A stretch of 64,000 nt of DNA. It comes from Cloacimonetes bacterium UBA5210. Lineage in GTDB: Bacteria; Cloacimonadota; Cloacimonadia; Cloacimonadales; Cloacimonadaceae. Positions 34,283 to 43,708 of this stretch are shown here, piece by piece (within the stretch, counting starts at the first letter, position 1; each line of letters opens with the position of its first letter). The DNA lies in NCBI GenBank assembly GCA_002412625.1, contig DHVK01000022.1, positions 5,478-69,477 of the forward strand. The letters run 5' to 3'. The position numbers and the translations under genes were made by a program. The notes under the pieces are model-generated. The model was not told where the DNA came from. It searched no databases and saw only the letters and a list, made by a program, of their open reading frames with translations.

Positions 34283-37200
34283 ATGAACAAGCGGTGGTTC
34301 CTGATCCTGCTCTGCATCCCCGCAGTACTTGGAGCAAACGTATTTGAGCCGCGATTGTATATCGATGGCTATCATCCTTTGGTAAACAACCGGGTGGATA
34401 TCTACAAGATTGACAAAGGCTTAAATGTTTATAAGTTAAGACCATACGATATTCCATTACTGGAAATCCCCCGCAAAGAAGAGATCGATTTTGCGCGCCA
34501 GCGGGTCATCGTGAACACCCTGGTCGAAAACATGCAGGTGCATCCTCCGGTTCCGTTAAGCTTCGACCGATACCTGAGCAATATGCAGAGGCACACCTTC
34601 AGAAAGTCACTGAATGCCAACATTAAACAATACACCCAAACTGCCGAAGCTACAAGCAGCGGCCTGATCCGGGAGTTCGTGCTGGATTTACCTGCTATCG
34701 CGCTACCCAGAAGCGTACAACGGATCTTGGGCAACAAAGCCGGAAGACTGAACCTGGATGGTACTCAGCGGATCACTATGCAAGTCAGCAGTACCAAGCG
34801 TAAGCAAATCCCGATCTACGAGACTACCGGCCGCAGCACATTCGACATCAAGATGGAGCAAGAAACGAACCTACGCCTGACCGGGACTATCGGAGAGAAA
34901 ATCGCGGTCAACCTGAAGTATAACTCCAATCAGGATGAAGAGCTCTTTGACCCCAACAACGTCAATATCAAGTACACCGGTGATGAAGATGAGGTGGTTC
35001 GCTCCATTGAAGCGGGCAACATCAGTTTGTCGCTCTCGGGCAGCCGCTATATCAGCTATTCTACCAGTTCCCAAGGCCTCTTCGGAGTGACCAGCAAGTT
35101 CAAGTATGGCGACCTGGATCTTTCGATCATCGCTTCCAAAGAAGAGGGGCAGAAAAACACTATGAGCTATGTGGGGCAAGCCCAGGCCGATAGCGTAGTG
35201 TTTCGTAGCAGAGACTATGCGCCGCGCTCCATGTATTACCTCGCTGAGCCTTATGACCTCTACGACATATTCGACGAGACCAACATCGGCAACAATCCCA
35301 GTGGCTGGATAAATAACGGAATACGCACGGATCCTTCCGGCGCATGGATGATAAAAAACCCCGGGATGCTCCCCGAATATGGCTCGGTCAGGCTGTATTT
35401 GGATGATGCAAATGCTACCAACAACGTTGCTTTTGCCCCCGGAGATACGATTTTCTTCTCTCCCAATGACTTTTACACCCCGTATTACGAAGAGATGATC
35501 GAAGGCACGGACTTTGTAACGGATTATGACGCTGGGTTCTTGACCCTCCTGCGCCCGATAGATCGGCGTACCACTTTGGCAGTCAGTTATACCCGGCGAG
35601 ATGGAATTCCGGTTCGCTCGGAAGACTACATGGTAGAAAGTCAGATTCCCGATAACGATTTGCTCTATCCCTTTGTGATCCGCCGCCGTAACCAGGAATA
35701 CGACCCTGAAGATCCCAACAACGTGTGGCACTACCAGATGCGCAATGTTTATAACATGAACAAAACCAACGTCAAGAGCGATGGTTTCCGCCTGGATGTT
35801 TACACCTTGAACGTAGATAACACGCGAAACTATAACTTGCCGGACAGCCTCAATACTGGTCAATTCATCACCTACATGGATTATCTGAGGCTAGACAGCA
35901 CCGGGGATGGCTTGATCAATGGTGATGATTCAACCGTGAACCTGAGTGCCGGGTTAATCATCTTCCCCTTTATTGAGCCCTTCAAACCTCTTGGTGATAA
36001 TGTTTTATATGAAGAAGAGAACGAAAGCATCAGCTACCTGGATATCCGGTTTTTCCTCTCCGTGCTTGGCAAGATTGGCCGCGAAGCCATAGATTTATCC
36101 CAGAGTGGCATTCTGAAAGGAAGCGTCCGGGTAAAAGTCAACGGTCTTGAACAGAAGGAGAACGTGGACTATCTGGTGGACTACGACTTTGGGCGGATTA
36201 CCTTCCTTACCCCGGCGGGTAAAGATCCAGAAGCTAAGATCGAGATCGACTATGAAAGCCGCACCTTGTTTGCCGTTGCCAGCAAGACCCTGGCCGGAAT
36301 GCGCGCGGACTGGCAACTCACCGAAAACGCGAAGCTGGGCGGAACCTTGATCTACAGATCCGAAACAGTAGCGGATAAACGCCCCCGTATCGGCAACGAA
36401 AACATTCAGATGTGGATGGCAAACGTAGATGGCAGAATCGGCTTCAAACCAGCTTTCATCACCCGCTGGATCGACGCTCTGCCGCTGATCTCCACTACTG
36501 CTGCCAGCGAAATCACTCTCAGCGGTGAAATCGCCTACACGATCCCCACGATCTATGGAGATTCCGAGACCAAAAAGAAGATATCTTATGTGGATGATAT
36601 GGAATCCATCGTTGATTCCTATCCCCTAGGGGTCACCTTCTCCACCTGGTCCAGAGGCAGCAAGCCCTTCGGCACCACCTTGGCCAAGGGCAGATCGAAC
36701 TGGTACAACCCCAAGAACATCCGCAGGGAACAGATCGAAGACCCCTCCACCTTAACCGAACGCGAACGCAAAGAATCCGCCACGGTTCTGGCCATCAGAC
36801 ACTGGCCCAGCAGCCTGTATATCCCGGGAAGCGGAGTGCAGAGCTGGAGCGGCGTCATGAAGTACCTGGGCAACCAACTGGACTTTTCGCAAAAGAAGTA
36901 TATCGAACTAATGGTCAAGGTCGATCAGAGCGGCACCGATCCCCGCCCGGACGTTATGTTGACGGTCGATCTGGGAGATATCAACGAAGATTTTTATACC
37001 GAATTCGGAGGCCTGAACCGGCTTGATACTGAAGACAAGAACATGGATGGGGTCCTTACTTTGGACGAAGACATCGGTCTGGACGGCATCCGGCACGGCG
37101 AACCGGGACACGATCCCTTTGACTTGGCAGATCCAAGCATCGACGCTAATGGCGATTACCCAAACATCAATGGTACCGAAGGTAACCGGGTGTTGGACAC

Positions 37201-40200
37201 AGAAGACCTTGACGGCAACGGGGTTCTGAATCAATTGGATCGATACTTCAGCTACACTATCTCCTTGGCGGACACAACAGGGCAAAACCATGACGGATGG
37301 GTACTCTACCGCATTCCCCTCACTGACCCAAGTTATTATACCGTCGTAAATAATTCCACCACTGGGGTTCAACCCAGTTTAAAGAAGATATCTTACGCGC
37401 GCATCTGGCTGCAAAGTGACTCTCCGGCAAGGGTATATATAGCAGATGCTTCTGTTGTGGGAAACAAGTGGCAGGATTTCTTTGTCCGCGATGCTAACGG
37501 AAGAATCCTGTCTGACTCTGAACTCGCTGCCTACAACACCGGGTATCTTTCCGGCATTGTAAACAATCAAAAGAACTCAAACCACTACACCTCACCTCCC
37601 GGCACGGTTTACATCGAAGAACGCCGGGAATCCTCAGAATCTGCCCTCTCTCTGGATATCGCCAATCTGCAAAGCGATAATCAGGTATTGCTGCGGCAGC
37701 GAATGATCGATTCATACAACCTGCTGCCTTATGAAACCATACGTTATTGGGTGTACCCCGAAGTAGATGAAGGTTCCACATTACAGGAGTTGGACATCTA
37801 TTTCCGCATTGGCGCAGATTCTCTGAACTACTACCAGGTAACCCAAAGAATACCGGTAGTGCAGTATCAGGGCAAAATGGACAAAAACAAGTGGATTGAG
37901 CTGGACTATGATCTGCAGGATATCACTGCCATGAAGGAGCGGAACCCAGGCGCGCTGACAGACACTCTGGTCGTGGGAAATATTACGTATTTCTATCGGG
38001 GCAGACCCACTCTCACCACCATCCGGGAGTTATACCTGGGGGTGCTTAATCCTCGCACGGATAACCAGAACGCTCCCCTCTCCGGCACCTTGTATTTCAA
38101 CGACATGCGGGTCAACAATCCCTTCCAGGATATCGGAGTGGCACAACGCGTTTCCGTAAACTCTAAATTTGCGGATTTTGCTACTCTGGATGTGGACTTT
38201 GAATCCAAAAGCGAGAACTTCAACCCCGTGATCCAAAGAGGCAGGACCAATACCTTCACTAAAACCCAAAGCCTGAACATCATCAATAAATACTTTTTAA
38301 ACAAGTTTTTCCCCAATTCCTGGGGCCTGGATATTCCGATCACCCTACGCCGGAATTTTACCGAGGGAACTCCCCGCTACCGCGCCAATAGCGACCTTCT
38401 AATCGAAAACATCCCGGATCCCGAAACTCGGGCCCGCGAGAATACAGAGTCGCTGGTCTATTTTGCTGATTTCGGCTACAGCATGCGCCAAACCCCTAAA
38501 AGCAAGATCCTGGAATATTCCGCGGGCAAAGTGACTCTCTCCGGAAACATCGAGCAGCGCTATAACTATACTTCCACCGCTGTGGACACCACCTTGGCCT
38601 GGCGTGGCACGATGGGTTACAACCTGAACTTCCCGGCAAACAGGACAAGCTTCATCCTGTTTGGAAACTATCGCCTGGGATTCTTCCCCACAGCCTTCAC
38701 AAACAGCTTCACGATCAACAACAACCGGCCCAGAAGCTGGAACTGGGAACTGCGTGACGGAGCCTATAACTGGTATCCCAGAGCATACACGACGGATACG
38801 AGGCTTTTGACCAGCGATAACAACATCACCTGGCCGCTGACCAGTGATGTCAATCTATCAGCTCGACTGAACACCAAGCGCGACCTCATCCAGGAACAAA
38901 TGCTGGGAGGGATCAATATCGGTAAACAAACCGAATACGTACAGGATCTCGGGCTGAACTACAATCCCACCTACCTTCCCCGCATTTGGAATTTTAGCGC
39001 CAGCGTTTCGGCCAGATACACTGATATGATGCGTAAGTACTATGAAAATCAGGACGGTCAGCAGGTTGAAGTATTCCAAAGTGACGGAAACACCAACCGC
39101 GGATTTCGGGCAAACATCTCGCTGATGAACTCCACTCTGCTTTCTTCTCTATCTCAAAAACTTAAGCGTGACAGGCCCAGAACTCCAAGCCCCCGCGATC
39201 CCATGATGCAGGGCGACATCAAACCAGACGATCTGGACGCGATGAGCGATGAGGAGCGCAAGAAGTTTGAGCAGATGATGGCCCCTGATCCTAAAGACCC
39301 TAAGGAAGGCGACAAGCAAAGCCAAGAAGAAGAGGAAAAGCGGAAGCAGCAGGAACAAGATTACGATGAAGAACGTAAAGACTATGCGGAGGAACTGAAA
39401 GATGAATTTTATCCTGAATTCGCCGAATCCGACTCACTCTCCATACCCTCTCCGGAGGCTCCGCAAAAAGATGAACCAAAGGATACTCCTAAGATAGAAA
39501 GAGAACCCTTCAACCCCATGATCTTGGCCGTTGATTATCTCTCCAGGGTAAAAAACGTAACTGCTTCTTACCAAAATGGCTATGCCATGAGTTACACGCG
39601 GAAGACCGAATTGCCAAACTTCGCCTTTCGCCTGGGTATCCCCCACTCCATGCCCAGAGATTATCTGGATGCCATCGGAAACGATAACACCGTCACTTTG
39701 TCTTCCGGCATCTTTTTCGGCCGCAACCTGGATAGCACAGTGAATTTTGCTCACAGTTTCAACCGCAGATATTCCGCTGCCAGCCAGCAGAATCAATCCA
39801 CCACTTTTCCGGATATCCAGCTTAGTCTGATGAACTGGGAACCCTGGGTAGGGCTTTCCAAATACCTGCAGGGAGCAAGATTGAACACCGGATTTCAATA
39901 TACAACCCGCGCCAGTGGAGATATCGACTGGGTGAAACCAAAGCAGGAATCCAAGACCATTGCCCTGAGCCCGCTGGTAGGCTTCACCGGAAACATCATG
40001 CAGAAACTGAACACAAACCTAAGCCTCTCTGTTTCCGAAACCGAAAACATCACCGATATGGATTCCTACAACATCGTGAAGACCAGTGAGTCTGTGACCA
40101 TGAACGGAAACCTAACCTACAGCTTCACTGCCGGACGCGGCTTCACCATACCCTTTACCGGCAAAAAGATTCACATCAACAACCAACTCTCTTCCTCTGT

Positions 40201-40423
40201 CGGCATTACCTACGACAACAGCAAAGATGTAACTCAGGGCAGAGATAACTCCCAGGTGGATCGTGATACATCCAGGCTGTCCATCACACCCAGCGCAACA
40301 TATCAGTTCGACCGCAACATCCGCGGTGGCCTGACCTCCAGCTTCGAAGTAAATTCTGATCGAAAACGCGACGATGGCACCAGAATCTTCAGTCTGGGAA
40401 TCTGGGTAGAGGTCAATCTGTAG
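34283..40423 (+). CDS. sprA: SprA/Sov-type giant outer-membrane protein (type IX secretion translocon)
   Basis: 2046 residues. A signal peptide (about 1-18, FLILLCIPAVLGA) is followed by SprA N-terminal segments (for example KIAVNLKYNSNQDEELFDP and GSRYISYSTSSQGLFGV) and recurring beta-barrel strands to the end (SLGIWVEVNL). An Asp-rich, calcium-site-like stretch lies near 913-990 (DKNMDGVLTLDEDIGLDG). A very charged low-complexity insert lies near 1625-1745. SprA forms the very large outer-membrane pore of type IX secretion in Flavobacterium (about 2400 residues). Membership is well supported; function here is inferred. Confidence 0.88.
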   Translation: MNKRWFLILLCIPAVLGANVFEPRLYIDGYHPLVNNRVDIYKIDKGLNVYKLRPYDIPLLEIPRKEEIDFARQRVIVNTLVENMQVHPPVPLSFDRYLSNMQRHTFRKSLNANIKQYTQTAEATSSGLIREFVLDLPAIALPRSVQRILGNKAGRLNLDGTQRITMQVSSTKRKQIPIYETTGRSTFDIKMEQETNLRLTGTIGEKIAVNLKYNSNQDEELFDPNNVNIKYTGDEDEVVRSIEAGNISLSLSGSRYISYSTSSQGLFGVTSKFKYGDLDLSIIASKEEGQKNTMSYVGQAQADSVVFRSRDYAPRSMYYLAEPYDLYDIFDETNIGNNPSGWINNGIRTDPSGAWMIKNPGMLPEYGSVRLYLDDANATNNVAFAPGDTIFFSPNDFYTPYYEEMIEGTDFVTDYDAGFLTLLRPIDRRTTLAVSYTRRDGIPVRSEDYMVESQIPDNDLLYPFVIRRRNQEYDPEDPNNVWHYQMRNVYNMNKTNVKSDGFRLDVYTLNVDNTRNYNLPDSLNTGQFITYMDYLRLDSTGDGLINGDDSTVNLSAGLIIFPFIEPFKPLGDNVLYEEENESISYLDIRFFLSVLGKIGREAIDLSQSGILKGSVRVKVNGLEQKENVDYLVDYDFGRITFLTPAGKDPEAKIEIDYESRTLFAVASKTLAGMRADWQLTENAKLGGTLIYRSETVADKRPRIGNENIQMWMANVDGRIGFKPAFITRWIDALPLISTTAASEITLSGEIAYTIPTIYGDSETKKKISYVDDMESIVDSYPLGVTFSTWSRGSKPFGTTLAKGRSNWYNPKNIRREQIEDPSTLTERERKESATVLAIRHWPSSLYIPGSGVQSWSGVMKYLGNQLDFSQKKYIELMVKVDQSGTDPRPDVMLTVDLGDINEDFYTEFGGLNRLDTEDKNMDGVLTLDEDIGLDGIRHGEPGHDPFDLADPSIDANGDYPNINGTEGNRVLDTEDLDGNGVLNQLDRYFSYTISLADTTGQNHDGWVLYRIPLTDPSYYTVVNNSTTGVQPSLKKISYARIWLQSDSPARVYIADASVVGNKWQDFFVRDANGRILSDSELAAYNTGYLSGIVNNQKNSNHYTSPPGTVYIEERRESSESALSLDIANLQSDNQVLLRQRMIDSYNLLPYETIRYWVYPEVDEGSTLQELDIYFRIGADSLNYYQVTQRIPVVQYQGKMDKNKWIELDYDLQDITAMKERNPGALTDTLVVGNITYFYRGRPTLTTIRELYLGVLNPRTDNQNAPLSGTLYFNDMRVNNPFQDIGVAQRVSVNSKFADFATLDVDFESKSENFNPVIQRGRTNTFTKTQSLNIINKYFLNKFFPNSWGLDIPITLRRNFTEGTPRYRANSDLLIENIPDPETRARENTESLVYFADFGYSMRQTPKSKILEYSAGKVTLSGNIEQRYNYTSTAVDTTLAWRGTMGYNLNFPANRTSFILFGNYRLGFFPTAFTNSFTINNNRPRSWNWELRDGAYNWYPRAYTTDTRLLTSDNNITWPLTSDVNLSARLNTKRDLIQEQMLGGINIGKQTEYVQDLGLNYNPTYLPRIWNFSASVSARYTDMMRKYYENQDGQQVEVFQSDGNTNRGFRANISLMNSTLLSSLSQKLKRDRPRTPSPRDPMMQGDIKPDDLDAMSDEERKKFEQMMAPDPKDPKEGDKQSQEEEEKRKQQEQDYDEERKDYAEELKDEFYPEFAESDSLSIPSPEAPQKDEPKDTPKIEREPFNPMILAVDYLSRVKNVTASYQNGYAMSYTRKTELPNFAFRLGIPHSMPRDYLDAIGNDNTVTLSSGIFFGRNLDSTVNFAHSFNRRYSAASQQNQSTTFPDIQLSLMNWEPWVGLSKYLQGARLNTGFQYTTRASGDIDWVKPKQESKTIALSPLVGFTGNIMQKLNTNLSLSVSETENITDMDSYNIVKTSESVTMNGNLTYSFTAGRGFTIPFTGKKIHINNQLSSSVGITYDNSKDVTQGRDNSQVDRDTSRLSITPSATYQFDRNIRGGLTSSFEVNSDRKRDDGTRIFSLGIWVEVNL

Positions 40424-40875
40424 CCAGCTGCGGCACTTATCCTTCCTCTAGTCCGCTCCCCATCTTGCCCTCAAAGGCTCTGATACCTTTACGTGATGGC
40501 AAAAGCATCCCTTTACGGAAAAGCACTTAGCCCCCAATCAAACCTCGTCACTATTGAGCCATGCCCTATTGTCCCTCCTCAAATCAAGCAGATATAAAGC
40601 CGTTATTCTCCCATGGTCATAGCTTGATAACTGCGTCATATCAGCTGTAACCTGGACTTATCAGATGAGTCTGAAACCGGATAGATCGCCGGATATGCGA
40701 GATAGCAAGCAATGCTAAACAAATTACGGGTATCGATCTTCAATCCATGAATGCCTAATCCGGCTGCAGTCTTGCCGCAAGGTTTTGGGCACGGGACAAA
40801 AAACCACCACACGATACCTTCGCATGGTGGGAATATCCGGGTATAGCTTTTTAGCCTATAGCTTCACTCATAGTC
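40424..40875. other. 452-bp convergent intergenic region after sprA
   Basis: No gene is seen. Copy D of the dispersed repeat lies at 40596-40655. The short inverted repeat CCACC/GGTGG (about 40804-40830) is not followed by a T-tract. The region separates two convergent genes. Confidence 0.65.
40596..40655. repeat. Dispersed intergenic repeat, copy D
   Basis: It aligns with copies A and E: ATTCTCCCATG, then CATAGCTTGATAA, then the conserved CAGCTGTAACCTGG-type block. The GCCC/GGGC pairing of copies A and E is lost. Confidence 0.5.
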
Positions 40876-41664
40876 TTAGAAATTGTAGCTGCCACCACCA
40901 TCTAAACCACGGTAGGAAGGTAGCCGGAAGGGGTATTTGAGCCCTTGCACCGGCTCCCAGAAAGTGAAGGGAGCTTGAAGAGTATTCTGCCAAAACGGCT
41001 TTTGTGCTTTCGATGTATATGAGGACACCTCGTTTTGCACGCTTTCCATGAGATCAGGATAGTTATGCATATCAGCTGTCATTTTGGAGAACAGCGAATA
41101 AGTGAAGATGCTATAGTGTTCCCCCTGCGCCGGCAGATCTTGTCCGACAGCGGCTGCCATGGCAAAGCCCTGATTCTTGTTCAAGCGCTGGATGGCGGAG
41201 AGTCCTTTGTCTTTTGCGCACATTTTCTTGAAGAAAGATCTGGGTAAAGTACGGTTTTCCAGAAACAGGAAAGAGTTTGTTGCCCTGCTCAATGCTTCAA
41301 GCACCACATCCGCGCTGATTAGTTTCTCGTTTCGGGGGATGGAATCGCTGTGTGGAATCAGGTAGTTCATTCCCGCCACCTGCTTTGTGAAACCTGCGAA
41401 ATACAGCACGGCCACATCCCCGGTCCGAAGGCCGTTTTTAAAGCCGTCTATGGCCATCAACATTGCTTCGTAATCCTGGTTTTGAACATGTGTAACTTCA
41501 TAGTTTATCGCTTCCAGGGCATCTGCTGCCAACTGGGCATCGTTCAGACTCGTCGGGATGCGATCGTTACCATATCTGCTGTTGCCAATCACCAACGCCT
41601 TTCTCTGCGCAAAGGCATTTAGGCTTAGTAAGAGTAGCAGAATGAGGATCGGGTATCTTTTCAT
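40876..41664 (-). CDS. Secreted caspase-like (C14) protein lacking both catalytic residues
   Basis: 262 residues from the ATG at 41664, which has AGGAG 6 bases upstream; a longer frame from 41748 is unlikely. A clear signal peptide (1-19, ending LNAFA) is followed by a caspase/metacaspase p20-like fold: RKALVIGNSRYGND, LNDAQLAADALEAINYEVTHV and LRTGDVAVLYFAGF. The catalytic His of the usual GHG is F92 (AGFTKQ). The catalytic Cys of the usual DACR is missing, with E136-N137-R138 in its place. The protein is therefore predicted to be proteolytically inactive and periplasmic. Role unknown. Confidence 0.75.
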   Translation of the reverse strand: MKRYPILILLLLLSLNAFAQRKALVIGNSRYGNDRIPTSLNDAQLAADALEAINYEVTHVQNQDYEAMLMAIDGFKNGLRTGDVAVLYFAGFTKQVAGMNYLIPHSDSIPRNEKLISADVVLEALSRATNSFLFLENRTLPRSFFKKMCAKDKGLSAIQRLNKNQGFAMAAAVGQDLPAQGEHYSIFTYSLFSKMTADMHNYPDLMESVQNEVSSYTSKAQKPFWQNTLQAPFTFWEPVQGLKYPFRLPSYRGLDGGGSYNF

Positions 41665-41811
41665 TTTATCTCCTGTAATATGCTTTGAGGCAATGTCCTC
41701 CTCACATGCCTTGGAGTCAAGAGTTTTTTGCTGATAAGCAGAAGGCAATCATCAGGATTTGAAAATATCAATTACTGCGGATCGAATACACAAGTGCAGC
41801 CAATTAAGTTC

Positions 41812-41840
41812 TTGACGATACCATCAACCCGATGTACCTG
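41812..41840 (+). promoter_or_regulatory. Putative mscS promoter
   Basis: TTGACG (41812-41817), 17-base spacer, TACCTG (41835-41840), 36 bases before the mscS ATG. It lies in the 211-base divergent gap. Confidence 0.4.
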
Positions 41841-41875
41841 TATCTTGATAATTAGATCAAGGATGTAAGCCAAAG

Positions 41876-42748
41876 ATGATAGATGGAGCAATCGCCATTT
41901 TCCCCTATTTGAAGAACCCAAACGTGCAAAAATTTCTTGGATCGCTGTTGGTTATTTTTATCCTGTGGCTATCCAAATGGATTCTGATCAAACTTGCGGA
42001 ATCAAACATCAAAGACGCCAAAGCTCTGTTCAGCACAAAGAAAACCATCGGATATCTGATCGTGGTGGTCGGGCTCATGGTGATCGGAAGAATCTGGTTC
42101 AAGGCTTTTGACTCCTTCGCTACCTATTTAGGTTTATTGAGTGCCGGTATCGCAATCGCTCTGCGTGATATGCTGGTGAATATGGTCGGCTGGATCTTTA
42201 TCATCTGGAGAAAACCATTTGTTATCGGCAATCGCATCCAGATCGGACAGCATTCCGGAGATGTCATTGACATCAGGCTGTTCCAGTTTTCCATATTGGA
42301 AATCGGAAATTGGGTGAAGGCGGATCAATCCACCGGCAGAATCATCCACGTGCCAAACGGTCAAGTGTTTCTATCACCACTGTGCAATTACGATCAGGGA
42401 TTTCAATACATTTGGAATGAGATTCCGGTGCTGATCACCTTTGAGAGTGATTGGCAAGAAGCCAAACTGATCCTTCAAGAAATTGTGGATAAGCTTCCGA
42501 TTGCCGACAATAAAACCGCTGAGGCCGAGATTATCGCTTCCGCGAAAAAATATCTGATCTTCTACAAAAAGATATCTCCGACCGTTTATACTTCTGTTGA
42601 AGATAGCGGTGTCCTGCTCACTATCCGTTACCTCACCGAGATCCGCAAGCGGCGTGGCAGCTCCGAACAGATATGGGAGATGATCCTAACCCGCTTTGCT
42701 GAACACCCGGAGATAGATCTGGCTTACCCCACTTACCGCAGAGTTTAG
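41876..42748 (+). CDS. MscS-family mechanosensitive channel
   Basis: 290 residues. Three membrane helices (about 15-35, 57-77 and 85-112) are followed by the beta domain. The pore helix and exit read YLGLLSAGIAIALRDMLVNMVGW, and the beta domain has the usual KPFVIGNRIQIGQHSGDVIDI and IHVPNGQVF. The C-terminal domain is cytoplasmic. It releases solutes on hypo-osmotic shock. It is divergently transcribed from the pseudo-caspase gene and seems to be a single-gene unit. Confidence 0.9.
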   Translation: MIDGAIAIFPYLKNPNVQKFLGSLLVIFILWLSKWILIKLAESNIKDAKALFSTKKTIGYLIVVVGLMVIGRIWFKAFDSFATYLGLLSAGIAIALRDMLVNMVGWIFIIWRKPFVIGNRIQIGQHSGDVIDIRLFQFSILEIGNWVKADQSTGRIIHVPNGQVFLSPLCNYDQGFQYIWNEIPVLITFESDWQEAKLILQEIVDKLPIADNKTAEAEIIASAKKYLIFYKKISPTVYTSVEDSGVLLTIRYLTEIRKRRGSSEQIWEMILTRFAEHPEIDLAYPTYRRV

Positions 42749-42856
42749 CATACTCCAAGCCTTGTACTACAAAGACTTCCCTTATCTAGACTTGCTCGCA
42801 AGCGCTACCGGCTCCGGCAAGAATGCATTTTGTTGAAGCTGATTTCACAATTTTAC

Positions 42857-42885
42857 TTGACGGAAAAGTAACATCGGAAAACAAT
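42857..42885 (+). promoter_or_regulatory. Sigma70-like promoter of the methyltransferase-rho operon
   Basis: TTGACG (42857-42862), 17-base spacer, AACAAT (42880-42885), 43 bases before the ATG at 42929. Confidence 0.5.
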
Positions 42886-42928
42886 AGCGCATACTTAGAA
42901 AGTAGATTCCAAGCATTTGTATAGGTAT

Positions 42929-43708
42929 ATGGCATATCAATTTGCCAGTCCACAAAAAATCACAAGCGAGGTGAAAGCCGTGAAAGATGTATTCCAAATC
43001 CTGAACCAAATCGAGGGCGGGATTGTTTTGGATGCTGCCACAGGTAAAGGCGAGTTTATCAACATCCTGAAGCAATACTTGAAGAGCTATACTCAGATCA
43101 TCGGAGTTGATTGCTCTGAAAAGAGTGTGGCATATGCCCAGAAGCTTTTTCCGGAAAACAATGTGGAGATCTTTCGCATGAATCTGGAACATTTACCCTT
43201 TGAAAACGGCCAATTCGACACTGTCTGTACATCCAATTCTTTGCACCATTTTCGGGATTTGGATAAAGTATTTTCCGAGCTGCAGCGCGTGCTAAAACCA
43301 GGAGGAACATTCATCCTTACGGAAATGTATGCCGATGGCAAACAGAGCCCGCCTCAGAAGACACACATCATGATGCACCACTGGATAGCAAAGGTGGACA
43401 GTATTAGCGGCATATTCCACAATAGCACCTTCAATAAAGATGATATTCTGAGTTTGGCACATAAGATGAATCTGCAGAACATGGAAGTGCGGGATTTCTA
43501 TCACGCAGTGGATGATCCCAAAGACCATAAAACAAGCGTAGGCCTGATCAAAAGCTGCCAAGATACCCTAAAAAGGCTGGAGCAGCTGGAAGGCCAACAA
43601 GAACTAATCCGGGAAGGAGAAGCACTGATCGCGCGAATCCATGAGATCGGTTTTGCCAGCGCTTCCCGCCTATTGATTATAGCGAATAAAGCACAAGGAG
43701 ATATATAA
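42929..43708 (+). CDS. Class I SAM-dependent methyltransferase
   Basis: 259 residues from ATG 42929 (a TTG at 42917 would add four). SAM-binding motif I is VLDAATGKGEFI, motif II GVDCSEKSVAYAQ, and the motif IV region is TVCTSNSLHHFRDLDKV. The fold resembles UbiE/small-molecule methyltransferases; the substrate is unknown. The stop shares one base with the rho start. Proximity to rho does not by itself indicate function. Confidence 0.85.
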   Translation: MAYQFASPQKITSEVKAVKDVFQILNQIEGGIVLDAATGKGEFINILKQYLKSYTQIIGVDCSEKSVAYAQKLFPENNVEIFRMNLEHLPFENGQFDTVCTSNSLHHFRDLDKVFSELQRVLKPGGTFILTEMYADGKQSPPQKTHIMMHHWIAKVDSISGIFHNSTFNKDDILSLAHKMNLQNMEVRDFYHAVDDPKDHKTSVGLIKSCQDTLKRLEQLEGQQELIREGEALIARIHEIGFASASRLLIIANKAQGDI

